DNA from: Saccoglossus kowalevskii
Taxonomy: Eukaryota; Hemichordata; Enteropneusta; Harrimaniidae
Direction of reading: 5' to 3'
Length of the DNA: 63,861 bases
NCBI RefSeq assembly: GCF_000003605.2
Contig: NW_003126391.1
Span: 104,531-168,391 of the forward strand
Shown here: positions 13,901 through 59,672 of the stretch, one piece after another
Layout of the letters: each line of letters starts with the position of its first letter
Position numbering within the stretch: the stretch's first letter is position 1
Made by a program: the position numbers and the translations under genes
The notes under the pieces: model-generated
Seen by the model: the letters and a program-made list of their open reading frames with translations, nothing else
What the model was told of the DNA's origin: nothing
Databases searched by the model: none

Positions 13901-14039
13901 CACTGCTACAATATTATGTACCGGTAATCATGAATATTTGTCATTTGTTTGAAAATTCACAATTTTTTCATTTCTCTTGTCTTCATTTCTTTTGCAGCGA
14001 GCACATCATGATAACGTGGGACGTAACCATGACAAATAG
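1761..14039 (+). CDS. GRID2IP: Delphilin/GRID2IP-like formin, 3' part of gene (20 coding exons)
   Basis: Spliced gene whose product would be a multidomain actin-nucleating scaffold. Exons: 1761-1928, 2491-2663, 3700-3770, 4047-4198, 4553-4729, 5068-5136, 5562-5677, 5930-5971, 6255-6447, 7813-8264, 8868-8955, 9080-9148, 9578-9705, 9866-9937, 10273-10428, 11024-11110, 11810-11992, 12300-12380, 13057-13221, 13998-14039. They total 2684 nt and all phases agree, giving 893 residues after a split first codon. Domain order seen: C-terminal half of a PDZ, harmonin-N-like helical domain (LQHHLTANERMI to QQVHCW), acidic Ser/Asn/Thr-rich linker, tiny Pro tract, full FH2. In the formin family, PDZ plus harmonin-N-like plus FH2 is characteristic of delphilin, which in vertebrates binds the GluD2 receptor C-terminus at Purkinje synapses; that role is not implied here. 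The 5' exons with the start are outside the window. It converges with Rbfox, about 6.4 kb separating the stops. One intron (12381-13056) looks U12-type. Confidence 0.9.
1936..1953 (+). promoter_or_regulatory. Two TGCATG Rbfox-type splicing motifs after PDZ exon
   Basis: TGCATG at 1936-1941 and 1948-1953, inside a duplicated TTAATGCATGCT unit, 8-25 nt after the donor of the PDZ exon. TGCATG is the established Rbfox binding word, and a site downstream of an exon normally promotes inclusion. Confidence 0.6.
2491..2663 (+). CDS. GRID2IP: Delphilin exon: linker after PDZ
   Basis: Acceptor TTATTTTCAG, donor ATG|GTAAGT, phases 1-0. Encodes a Ser/Met-rich linker (PPLMSSEIMSITSTDSMNEM) followed by QLNIKGISRQELVNEGRSLKEM. 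There is no recognised domain; the tail probably leads into the first helix of the harmonin-N-like domain. Confidence 0.82.
2664..3699 (+). other. Delphilin intron with a CTCF-like site
   Basis: About 1 kb intron. The only distinct element is a GC-rich CACTAGAGGGCGCTA word at 3098-3112. No exon with conserved coding is seen. Confidence 0.5.
3097..3112 (+). promoter_or_regulatory. CTCF-like motif
   Basis: TCACTAGAGGGCGCTA fits the bilaterian CTCF core CCASYAGRKGGCRS at 13 of 14 positions. The same 15-mer recurs at 47026-47040. Confidence 0.5.
3700..3770 (+). CDS. GRID2IP: Delphilin exon: start of harmonin-N-like domain
   Basis: Acceptor TTTCTTTCAG, donor ACAAG|GTAAGC, phases 0-2. Encodes LQHHLTANERMIIKKALQIY and CDTR, the first helices of a harmonin-N-like (HN-L) domain. 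This five-helix fold is found in harmonin, whirlin and delphilin. Confidence 0.85.
4047..4198 (+). CDS. GRID2IP: Delphilin exon: harmonin-N-like domain core
   Basis: Acceptor CACTATCAG, donor GCTGCAG|GTATGT, phases 2-1. Encodes NLDALIIDIFPILDTPAKKG followed by IWHYIIQLLPKEQQVHCWRK. The ILDTPAKxxxW and LLPxxQQxxxW pattern matches delphilin HN-L domains. The domain is therefore split over two exons. Confidence 0.88.
4553..4729 (+). CDS. GRID2IP: Delphilin exon: basic/acidic linker
   Basis: Acceptor CATCTCTTCAG, donor GTTCCAG|GTATTT, phases 1-1. Encodes a charged linker beginning EMVFGGTRRRDLGGRYASLG and ending DIIFKDDRDFVP. It has no known domain but the frame is continuous with its neighbours. 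Confidence 0.78.
5068..5136 (+). CDS. GRID2IP: Delphilin exon: short linker
   Basis: Acceptor GTTTACGTAG, donor AAATT|GTGAGT, phases 1-1, 69 nt. Encodes VAIAAALLDLENREQVYSRR plus SLN. Assigned from matching phases and the ORF between consensus splice sites; no domain is recognised. Frame-preserving if skipped. Confidence 0.7.
5562..5677 (+). CDS. GRID2IP: Delphilin exon: Tyr/Pro/Arg linker
   Basis: Acceptor TTCTATTTCAG, donor AGAAAG|GTAAAA, phases 1-0. Encodes YYEPPMLISNKRFDTVSDGR, FDTITPSRPIPYEYDTSRK. The internal echo RFDTVSDG/RFDTITPS looks like a small duplication. No known domain. Confidence 0.75.
5930..5971 (+). CDS. GRID2IP: Delphilin micro-exon (42 nt)
   Basis: Acceptor TTGTTTGCAG, donor CCACAG|GTAACT, phases 0-0. 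Encodes EVATFTGDEMMFPQ. Consensus sites and matching phases on both sides support it. It is a symmetric cassette-sized exon. Confidence 0.68.
6181..6210 (-). promoter_or_regulatory. Paired AGAGGGCG boxes
   Basis: Two - strand boxes in tandem, GAGGGCGGTA (6181-6190) and GAGGGCGCTA (6201-6210), both preceded by CATA. They share the half-core of the CTCF-like words elsewhere in the window and lie just upstream of a delphilin exon. Confidence 0.4.
6255..6447 (+). CDS. GRID2IP: Delphilin exon: Asn/Thr/Gln-rich linker
   Basis: Acceptor TTTTCATTGCAG, donor ACTGCAG|GTAATC, phases 0-1. Encodes a low-complexity linker containing SVVPPEPQLQGTGP, VRAQQHAMEQ and an Asn/Thr/Ala run at the end. A TGCATG word lies at 6463-6468, intron positions 16-21. 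Confidence 0.78.
6527..6727. mobile_element. TA-flanked inverted-repeat element (MITE), copy 1
   Basis: A 197-bp non-coding element between TA dinucleotides. The left end CTGTAAAACCATTTATTTTC is an inverted, diverged copy of the right end, which read inward on the other strand starts CTGTAAACATATTAATTATT and continues CACTGGTTTTTAA like the left arm. It has no ORF. TA target sites and short matching ends are typical of Tc1/mariner-derived MITEs. A related copy lies at 32612-32822. Confidence 0.6.
7391..7605. repeat. Degenerate 53-bp tandem repeat (about 4 copies) with CCAAT words
   Basis: Repeated pattern TTCTCACAGCCAATCAG...ATATTGGTCACATGA, with starts near 7421, 7469, 7522 and 7575. Each unit carries CCAAT/CCAAC on one strand and ATTGG on the other. 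Located in a delphilin intron. Confidence 0.65.
7813..8264 (+). CDS. GRID2IP: Delphilin exon: acidic linker, minimal FH1, start of FH2
   Basis: Acceptor TTTCCACGTAG, donor GGCCAG|GTGAGT, phases 1-0; at 452 nt the longest exon in the window. It carries a Thr run, a Ser/Asp/Glu-rich acidic stretch, an Asn/Ser-rich stretch, then VPVPPPVPSMP, which is all that remains of an FH1. The FH2 lasso begins at MQVKRINWEKLPDTQNTIWG, with the conserved Trp residues of formin FH2 dimerisation lassos. Confidence 0.9.
8868..8955 (+). CDS. GRID2IP: Delphilin exon: FH2
   Basis: Acceptor CCTTTTCCCAG, donor AACAG|GTTTGT, phases 0-1. Encodes IYTDEEEDYNEVVRELSLEQ, QFSTKAKKT, the linker region after the FH2 lasso. 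Confidence 0.85.
9080..9148 (+). CDS. GRID2IP: Delphilin exon: FH2
   Basis: Acceptor TTGTATTTTAG, donor AATAT|GTAAGT, phases 1-1. Encodes GADRKDIKKGQLSILDSKKT YNI. SILDSKKTYNISI (running into the next exon) is the conserved FH2 segment following the linker, equivalent to the LDxKRxxNixI motif of formins. Confidence 0.88.
9578..9705 (+). CDS. GRID2IP: Delphilin exon: FH2 core
   Basis: Acceptor TATATTACAG, donor CCGAG|GTTAGT, phases 1-0. Encodes SILLAHMRMSFDEIKHALLS METSKLSAAHFQQIIQFSPS ETE, the FH2 knob region with the conserved helix that contacts actin. Confidence 0.9.
9866..9937 (+). CDS. GRID2IP: Delphilin exon: FH2 core
   Basis: Acceptor TATATTTAG, donor TTGGAG|GTAAGT, phases 0-0, 72 nt. 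Encodes VNKLQAVSKADRQYLSKADM FALE. Confidence 0.85.
9958..10076. repeat. AT-rich minisatellite, about 15-bp unit
   Basis: Six to eight imperfect copies of TTTTGTGCAACAT (variants TTTTGTACATCAT and a CAACATAT tail). Located in a delphilin intron, just before the tRNA-like segment. Small ORFs on both strands here are only the repeat read through. Confidence 0.8.
10098..10170 (+). repeat. tRNA-like segment, probable SINE head or tRNA pseudogene
   Basis: Box A TGGTGTAATGG (10104-10114) and box B GGTTTGATTCC (10147-10157) are 32 nt apart, as in tRNA genes and tRNA-derived SINEs. The segment is followed by a short A run (10183-10189). The acceptor and anticodon stems do not form convincingly, so a functional tRNA is unlikely. 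It lies in sense orientation in a delphilin intron. Confidence 0.55.
10273..10428 (+). CDS. GRID2IP: Delphilin exon: FH2 core
   Basis: Acceptor TTATTATCACAG, donor CTGGAG|GTATGC, phases 0-0. Encodes LSTVPLFRVRLQALLFKDNF and KELRTSRKLAKILE, the standard FH2 helices leading into the GNYMN motif. Confidence 0.9.
10429..11023 (+). other. Delphilin intron, no distinct element
   Basis: AT-rich intronic sequence with no repeat, hairpin or conserved exon noticed. The introns 1929-2490, 4199-4552, 4730-5067, 5137-5561, 8265-8867, 9149-9577, 11111-11809 and 11993-12299 are likewise plain apart from motifs listed separately. Confidence 0.45.
11024..11110 (+). CDS. GRID2IP: Delphilin exon: FH2 GNYMN motif
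   Basis: Acceptor GTGTTTATTAG, donor ATGCAG|GTAAGA, phases 0-0. Encodes LVLAMGNYMNKGNRRVGNAT GFKISFLMQ. GNYMNxG...GFK is the diagnostic FH2 signature, intact here, so the domain is probably active. Confidence 0.93.
11810..11992 (+). CDS. GRID2IP: Delphilin exon: FH2
   Basis: Acceptor CTTATTTGACAG, donor TTAGAG|GTATTA, phases 0-0. Encodes LDTTKTTDNKSTFLHVLAKA and onward to DTVLMNDIKELTSTLE. DNKSTFLHVL is the conserved FH2 post-dimerisation motif. Confidence 0.92.
12300..12380 (+). CDS. GRID2IP: Delphilin exon: FH2, followed by U12-like donor
   Basis: Acceptor TCTATTCATAG, donor GTGATGGAT|GTATCCTTTA, phases 0-0. Encodes DISNTVKLSRDEKVGTSTED KFYEVMD. The junction was chosen because EVMD joined to QLIDDST gives the spacing expected in FH2 domains before MEEYIKTLEFFGES. 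Reading to a further GT (ACT|GTAATG) would insert four extra residues. Confidence 0.85.
12381..13056 (+). other. Candidate U12-type (minor spliceosome) intron
   Basis: The 5' splice site GTATCCTTTA matches the U12 consensus RTATCCTTT. TTTCTTAAC at 13033-13041 matches the U12 branch site TTCCTTAAC, with the branch A 16-17 nt from the CCACAG acceptor, and no pyrimidine tract separates them. It interrupts the FH2 domain between EVMD and QLIDDS. Confidence 0.8.
12423..12436 (-). promoter_or_regulatory. CTCF-like motif, full core match
   Basis: The reverse complement reads CCACTAGATGGCGC, matching CCASYAGRKGGCRS at all 14 positions, with TG before and TG after. It sits in the delphilin U12-like intron, 42 nt after the donor. 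Confidence 0.55.
13057..13221 (+). CDS. GRID2IP: Delphilin exon: FH2 C-terminal helices
   Basis: Acceptor AAATACCACAG without a pyrimidine tract, consistent with a U12 intron; donor TTTGAG|GTATGT; phases 0-0. Encodes QLIDDSTQTLDEINHKKTSG MEEYIKTLEFFGES and FFKIFSDFVTKFE, the FH2 post domain. Confidence 0.9.
13222..13997 (+). other. Last delphilin intron
   Basis: Mostly AT-rich. A block at about 13560-13730 is more GC-rich than its surroundings and contains AGGGCCCGG and GGCGCCCC. It could be an old repeat fragment, but I see no terminal repeats or coding. Confidence 0.4.
13998..14039 (+). CDS. GRID2IP: Delphilin terminal coding exon
   Basis: Acceptor TTCTTTTGCAG; encodes RAHHDNVGRNHDK then TAG at 14037-14039. 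KFERAHHDN is the expected end of an FH2 domain. No DAD autoregulatory segment follows, as is typical for delphilin. Confidence 0.87.
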   Translation, partial: RAHHDNVGRNHDK

Positions 14040-16437
14040 AATGTGAAGACAACCTTGTATCGTATAATTCCTGGTGTTACTGGTGTTCTCTCCGTCCATT
14101 CCTGTACTATGCGTCATTTGGTGTAGCGTTCTAAAACTTGGAACCAAGACTCCATGTATCGCTGCGAGCAGGTTTCACTGCAAGTCTTTTTGTTTTAATC
14201 TGTTAAATCTGTTTTTTCCAGTTTTCTGATGTTATTTATCTCCAAAAAAATAATTGTATTTTGAATCGTGAATGACAATGATGTGTAAATATTCATTTAA
14301 ATTTTAGTTTGAAATTCTTACATTTAGCTCACGGATTTGTAACTTCATAATTTAAGCTGACAACAAAAATTGATGACAAATATTGTGTTTATTAGACATT
14401 TTCTTAAAATAGAGAGAGGTCTTTGTTTTAATCTGTTAAATCTGTTTTCCAGTTTTTCTGATGTTATTTATCTCCAAAAAAATAATTGTATTTTGAATCG
14501 TGAATGACAATGATGTGTAAATATTCATTTAAATTTTAGTTTGAAATTCTTACATTTAGCTCACGGATTTGTAACTTCATAATTTAAGCTGACAACAAAA
14601 ATTGATGACAAATATTGTGTTTATTAGACATTTTCTTAAAATAGAGAGATCATTATTTAACCAGAAGTAATTATATATAAATTTTTCATATCAGCATTGA
14701 ACAAGTGCCTTATTTTATCAACTGCTTAAAAAAGCAATAGCACCCCCTCACTAGTGGGTTTTAAAAATTCCATCCTATGAAAATACTCTGACTATAAATT
14801 TTACTGTAATTTTTTATTTCTATTTTTTGCTTCATGGTTTTCATGGTTTTGAAGTAATAATACTATGGTCTCTAAATGTAAATATGTAGTCTTGATATTT
14901 TTATACTGTCTGAATTGGGAATTTTGTACAAATAATATTGTAAATTACCAAAGATCATATCACCTTTGTTAATAAGATATTTATTGGTGTGATACTTTTT
15001 TTTTTGTCATTTTCACAACATGCCTCATATTATTGGTAAACATCCATCGCTTAGTTGCCAATCATAACCTTTGAGCACCAAAGCTGTCTTATGCCACCAT
15101 TTGTAAAATCAACCTGCATCATTTTTTCAAAAAAATCAATGGGATGTCTGTTTAGTTCAAAAGTAACAAAGGAAAAACAAAAAAATTACGGAAAATTAAA
15201 TTTGTCAGATATTAGAAATTTGGCGCTCAAGGGTTGAATAACATCTTAATAATTATAACTCTCATTCATTTTCCCACCATTGCAAATTAATATCAACTTC
15301 CTTTAACCTAAAATTTCCTATATGCAGTATCAAATTCATAATATTTCATCCCAAGTTTTCAAAGATACAGAAAATGGTGAAAGATGGTCAGTTTTAGTTT
15401 GCTGTACATTGGGGGGGGGGCACTCTCACCCTAAGGACCAAAATAAGGTTTTTGTAGCAGCAACAAAAATTCACTGAGTAGATTTGTAAATGAAACAAGT
15501 TATGGTTAAAAGGTTGTCGTGCTGCGTTGTATTCAATATGGGTACCATAGCGACATATACATGTAACATACAATTGTTTTACGCTCACTACATGACAACC
15601 TCTACCCTTTAACTTTCCATATGGTATACACTGGCATTTAATTTATTGAATTTTAGTGATCAGTGAAAATAAACGACTATAAAAGTTTAGTGTCGATTTG
15701 CTCTTTGACTGAATGACCTGTTAACGAAAGCTAGCATGAATAGTTGGTTGTGCGTCAGATGTAGATACCTTTTATTCCCTGTCCCAATTACAAATGTCTA
15801 CGATGAGAATGTATTTATGGGTCACAACTGTAAGCTATTAAAATAGTCTAGTCAGTCCACTTTGTCATATCAAAGTGTTATGTCATTTATGATTAAACTG
15901 TTTTTATGTTTGTGAGGTTGTTAAAATGGCTGCTGTTCGATGATTATGACTACCTTATTAAAAATTCACTATGTGTACATGAAACAACTTGTTTGAAATC
16001 TAGTTTGAATAGATGGAAAATATGCATTTAATCACCAGTTATGTCTTCTAAAGTTAGCTGTTGTTCAAGACCAATTTCTTTTAAATATCTGCTGTCCATA
16101 TTAGTGTTTGATAGTTGACATCATAGCGTGACAATTTTAATGGATTGGTCTAATTAACAAGATATATGGTTTAAATTATAATTGCGGTCAATAATGCGTG
16201 AATCCTTACTGGAATTTATGCAGATGTCTAAATTCAGGGGTTGCAGCCTGTTATTGTCTCATTGCCAACACAACATAAAATAATTTAAGGAGTTTTACTT
16301 GAAATGTAACATAAAAATAGCTGTAGACACTGCATCATCTGATGTTATTCGATTTAAAACAGTGAATTTTGTTATGAGTTTGATAATGTATGAGGAATAA
16401 AATGGGTATTGTCAGGCGAGACTATTCATGCAATAAA
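14040..16437 (+). other. Probable delphilin 3' UTR
   Basis: AT-rich sequence after the stop. Candidate poly(A) signals AATAAA occur at 15668-15673, 16396-16401 and 16432-16437, so the end is uncertain. It contains the 232-bp tandem duplication. No open frame with recognisable coding exists here. Confidence 0.45.
14184..14650. repeat. 232-bp near-perfect tandem duplication
   Basis: GTCTTTTTGTTTTAATCTG from about 14184 repeats from about 14419. The two copies differ only by small T-run indels and a base or two at the junction, ending in AAAATAGAGAGA in both (about 14407 and 14639). The low divergence implies a recent duplication or an assembly artefact. Confidence 0.9.
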
Positions 16438-16715
16438 AATTTGTTCAATGTTTGGAGGGGAAACATGCGACATTTAATTTTGGCTCATCCTTTATGAATG
16501 TAAATACAAAAGAGCGCCCTCACATTTAAAGAGGAGAGAATACTGAACAGATTAATTAATTAATGTAAAAACAGGAGGGATGCATTGTTTGCAGGCTCCT
16601 GCAACTTTGCTCAATTTAGAGTGGAAGTGAGGACATGCATATACCGGTGTTTAAAATAGTACAGCACTTGAGGTTACTAAGTGTATTTTACCAGAAATGG
16701 TTATATGTTATCACA

Positions 16716-16816
16716 AGGATACCTCAAAGTATGCACGAAAACAGTACAGCGAGAGTATCAACCTATGTGCAGCGGAGGTTGATGCGACTGCCCGCGTGCA
16801 TACTTCGAGGTATCCT
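16716..16816. repeat. Nested foldback: 22-bp outer stem and 10-bp inner stem
   Basis: Outer arms 16716-16737 and 16795-16816 are complementary at 21 of 22 positions (left arm AGGATACCTCAAAGTATGCA then CG). The inner arms GTATCAACCT (16755-16764) and AGGTTGATGC (16776-16785) pair with G-T wobble, closing an 11-nt loop. Weaker pairing extends outward (GGTTAT near 16699, ATAACC near 16820). Could be a foldback transposon remnant or a structured RNA. Confidence 0.75.
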
Positions 16817-17172
16817 CGTAATAACCTTATTATACATCTTTTCCTTCCAAGGTTACACCATGGGAATGCCGAAATCTAAAAAGTTTAGAACAGAATCAGC
16901 GAACTTCTTTGTGAGGTAGGATGAAAATACCCAGTAAAATTATGGCACGCTGTAACTTATGGCGTTACGGTGACGGATAATAATTCATAGTACTTAATTT
17001 GAATTTTGAGAAATTTATTTTATCAAAGTAAACTCCTGTAATACTAGATAATGAGGAAAAAGCTAAACTGAAGTGCATTGCACACAGTGCCCTCTATAGC
17101 TCACATTCCTCTCTGGTGATAAACTGTTAAGTACCAGGAATGCAGGGGTCATCTACTCACATGCCTCATATC

Positions 17173-17333
17173 CATGACCTCTGAAAGGTCATCTAGTCTA
17201 GCGCTTTCTGGGAATATGGCCTTGTTTGTTTTGTCACTAGTCTTTTCACCTTACAATATTATACATTGCAGGCATTGATAGTGAATTTGCCCACACAGAA
17301 CAATTCCGGATGTGCGCCCTTTCAGAGGTCATG
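17173..17333. repeat. Perfect 16-bp inverted repeat
   Basis: CATGACCTCTGAAAGG at 17173-17188 and its exact reverse complement at 17318-17333, separated by 129 nt without further pairing. It may be the ends of a small decayed element. Confidence 0.8.
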
Positions 17334-20248
17334 CATAAATAGGGTTAAAGGTTGCAAAAACGTGTGTGGCGGAGGATGGGGGTGAAAAATAAAGAGACCA
17401 AACACAGATACTACAGTTTGAAATACATTTACTGCATTTGATGCAATAAAGATTACAACTACAGTAAAGATGAGGAAAGAAAATGCAGTCGTCATAGTTA
17501 CTGTGGGATGATAACATCCAAGTTTCTCCACTGCACGAAAGATAACTCCACTCAAGGACCAAAGTTCCATTTATTCCAATTCTTTGGACTTTCTTAAAAA
17601 TCTCAATTATTAAGGGATAGAATGCAAACATAAATAGTTTATAAAACAGAGACAATAAGTCTAAATATGACCTACAAAAAACACTGCTACATTTTTGTCA
17701 AAAAAAACATTTTCAACAATAAATAGAGTTGATTGTGAGTTGTTTGTTTTTAATAACTTTTTTTTTACGCTTGAGAAAACACTCAACATTTTTTTTTTAA
17801 AGTTTCTTCAGCATACTGCCAGATCAGTCACCATATTTGTACAGCAAGCTTTTCACCACTCTGGAGACAAAACCAGATTTAACCTCAAGTTATGATTTTA
17901 AAATTTATAAATCTCCATGTTCGAGTTGTAGGCACAATATCTTGCTTTCAAAACTGGGAGATCAAATTGTTACTTCTTTCCCACAGACAATAGTTTAGAT
18001 GTCTCCATAGTGACAACTGACCTTTCCCCTCTTCAGAAACTTTCTGTCACATAATACTGTTACACAACTTCACCAACATTCACTGAGTTTGTCAACAGGA
18101 CAAATTACGGACAAATACAGATATCTTGGTGCAAAAAATTACAACCAAAGCAGAATTTAACAATTTCCAAACAAAAAGATTATATATTTTAAATTTTGAA
18201 GAGATACGTTTCAATTGATGATGAAGTTTCAAAGGTTGCTGTGAATATTTCCAATGGGGGGAAAGTTGTTGTCCATTCAGGTGACAGCTCACAGCAATTT
18301 ATGAATTACTAACATCCCAGCCAATCACTTAACTCGTACCATAATTCCATCATATTACATTCAGCATAATTACAAGGCTTGCCCTGATTGGTTGAACCAA
18401 TGCTCACATGATAGTCAATCAGAAGACAGATTGTAACACTGAACCAACAAACATTTTCAATACAAAATACTGTTCGATTGTCATTGATATTCTATAAAAT
18501 GCACGTTTTTTTGATGTGCATAAAGCCTCTTATTATTTTGGATGGTTAAAAAAAAAACTACCTCCTCGTTTTCAAACTTTTTTCCTGCCAAGAAAAATCC
18601 TCCAATTTTGCAAAACAAATTTCAAAATTATACCTTCTGTACTAAAAACTGAAATTTTGCAAAAAAGTGTACTTTTTTTTTTTTTTTGCAGGAAAAGCCA
18701 ATTAATCAAGTTCTTCCAAAATCTCTTCCACACAGCAAATTGCACTTCACCTACTATTTTTTTAAGAAATACTAATATTTGTTTTAAATTTGTTTAATAG
18801 ATGAATAATAATAAATATAAGATAATAATTTTGAAATAATTGTTTTTTTTTAATACAATAACAGTTTTTTTTTATTATTTTAAATTATTCAAATGCAAAG
18901 GAGCTAGTGAAAAGGCAGCAGACGACCTACTATAATCTGGTTAACAAATGTCAGTCGGCCATACGACTTTGTAGCATGTATCAAGAGTGATGCACCATGG
19001 GTAAAAATACAATCGGTATTAAACTAGATATAAATAAATAAGTGAAAAATAATAAAATATCTTTTTGATTATTTTTTCTGTTGCCAAGGTAACTATAATG
19101 CCTTTTAAAGTAAAATGATAATTTCTGTACATTTTCCACGACAACCAGTTGCAGCACAAAATACATCACTACGTTAGTTGTACAGGCTGCAATCTACTCG
19201 CTAGATTAATTTACAAAAAACTTCACACGCGTTGTTTTGGTGAATGCTATGATTGTGTCAGCCATAATTTTGGTCTTTAATTAGTGACTTTTATAGGGAA
19301 ATTAATCAACTTTCACCTTCAAAATGGACACAAAAATCTGCCAAAATTATACACGATTTGGTTGATATAAAAAATCAGCGAAAAGTCATCTGGCAACAAT
19401 ACAAGTGTTAATCCAACAAATAGTACCATAATTTTTTTTTTCAATGCCTCAGAAACTATATCCTAACCCTACTTTTGTTGGATCCACCTACAATGTGTTT
19501 TTTTTTTAGGTTAACTGTATTTCGTGTATATTCCTGCAAAATAGAAACTGTACTCAGAGCACCTTCTTTAAAAAATCAGAAAAAATTCTAAATCAGCAGA
19601 ACTGCAAAATCTGCAAAAATTAATCAGTTAATTAATTAGCTAACTAACGAGAAAAAATAAAAAAAAAAGTAAAAGGTGGGATATAAAAATAATATGAATC
19701 GTCAGTTTCTTGATGGTCAAACTAATTGTATATATTTACATTTTTGATTCAGAATAGGTAGATTAAAAACAACATGTGTTTTTTTTCAACTATTGGTCAG
19801 TTGTCAAAATAGACATAAAACTGACTGCAAACATTGAACATTGCGTCACATGACCTGGCTGTAAAAAAACATTAACAAGCAAACACACGATTTACACAAC
19901 TCCGATCAGTCAACCTTCGAAGATTCATATTTTTTGAAAGACCCCTCTTTTTTTTTTTGGAATATCACAGATTGTCAACAATAGGAAAATCACTGGAAAT
20001 AAAAAGTAATAAAAACTTAAATATATAGATTTCTCTTTCTTTCTCTCTCTCTCTCCTCGCTTCTAAGTCTGCTATATTCAAATAATGTTTACTATAATAA
20101 TTCATGATTTTTAATTCTAAATTACAGAGTGAGGTGAGTTTAATTTTATTTTATAAACTGGCAGTTGTCAGCTGTATCTTTTTGAGTTCTTGCTGTTCAA
20201 GGTGAACTTTTCAAATGGCAAAGAAAACGTCTTCAGCCTTAACTAATA

Positions 20249-20286
20249 ACGGGAAATTACTATGACATACTAGGGAAATTTCCCGT
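20249..20286. repeat. Small hairpin in Rbfox 3' UTR zone
   Basis: ACGGGAAATT (20249-20258) and AATTTCCCGT (20277-20286), a perfect 10-bp inverted repeat with an 18-nt loop, about 200 nt past the Rbfox stop. Confidence 0.7.
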
Positions 20287-20481
20287 AGATCACAATAAAA
20301 CTCATCTTTTACAATGTTCCCATTTGTGATAAAATGACTGAAGCACATTGATGAAAAGTTCAGATAAATTCTTTTCGGCAAAAAAAAACATTTTGTCAGA
20401 ATATTTCAAGGTCTCTCTTTCCCAATACTTGATTATGGATCAAGACCCGATACAACATTTTACATAATAGCGACGTCTACC

Positions 20482-59672
<39,191 letters not shown>

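Larger units (their letters stand above)
16438..20481. other. Convergent intergenic / 3' UTR zone
   Basis: Lies between the ends of delphilin (+) and Rbfox (-). It is AT-rich with many T and A runs. It holds a nested foldback (16716-16816), a 16-bp inverted repeat (17173-17333) and AGGGC boxes near 16512 and 17085. The Rbfox 3' UTR must occupy the right part; TTTATT (AATAAA on -) occurs at 20145, 18871, 17570 and 17014. No gene seen. Confidence 0.45.
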
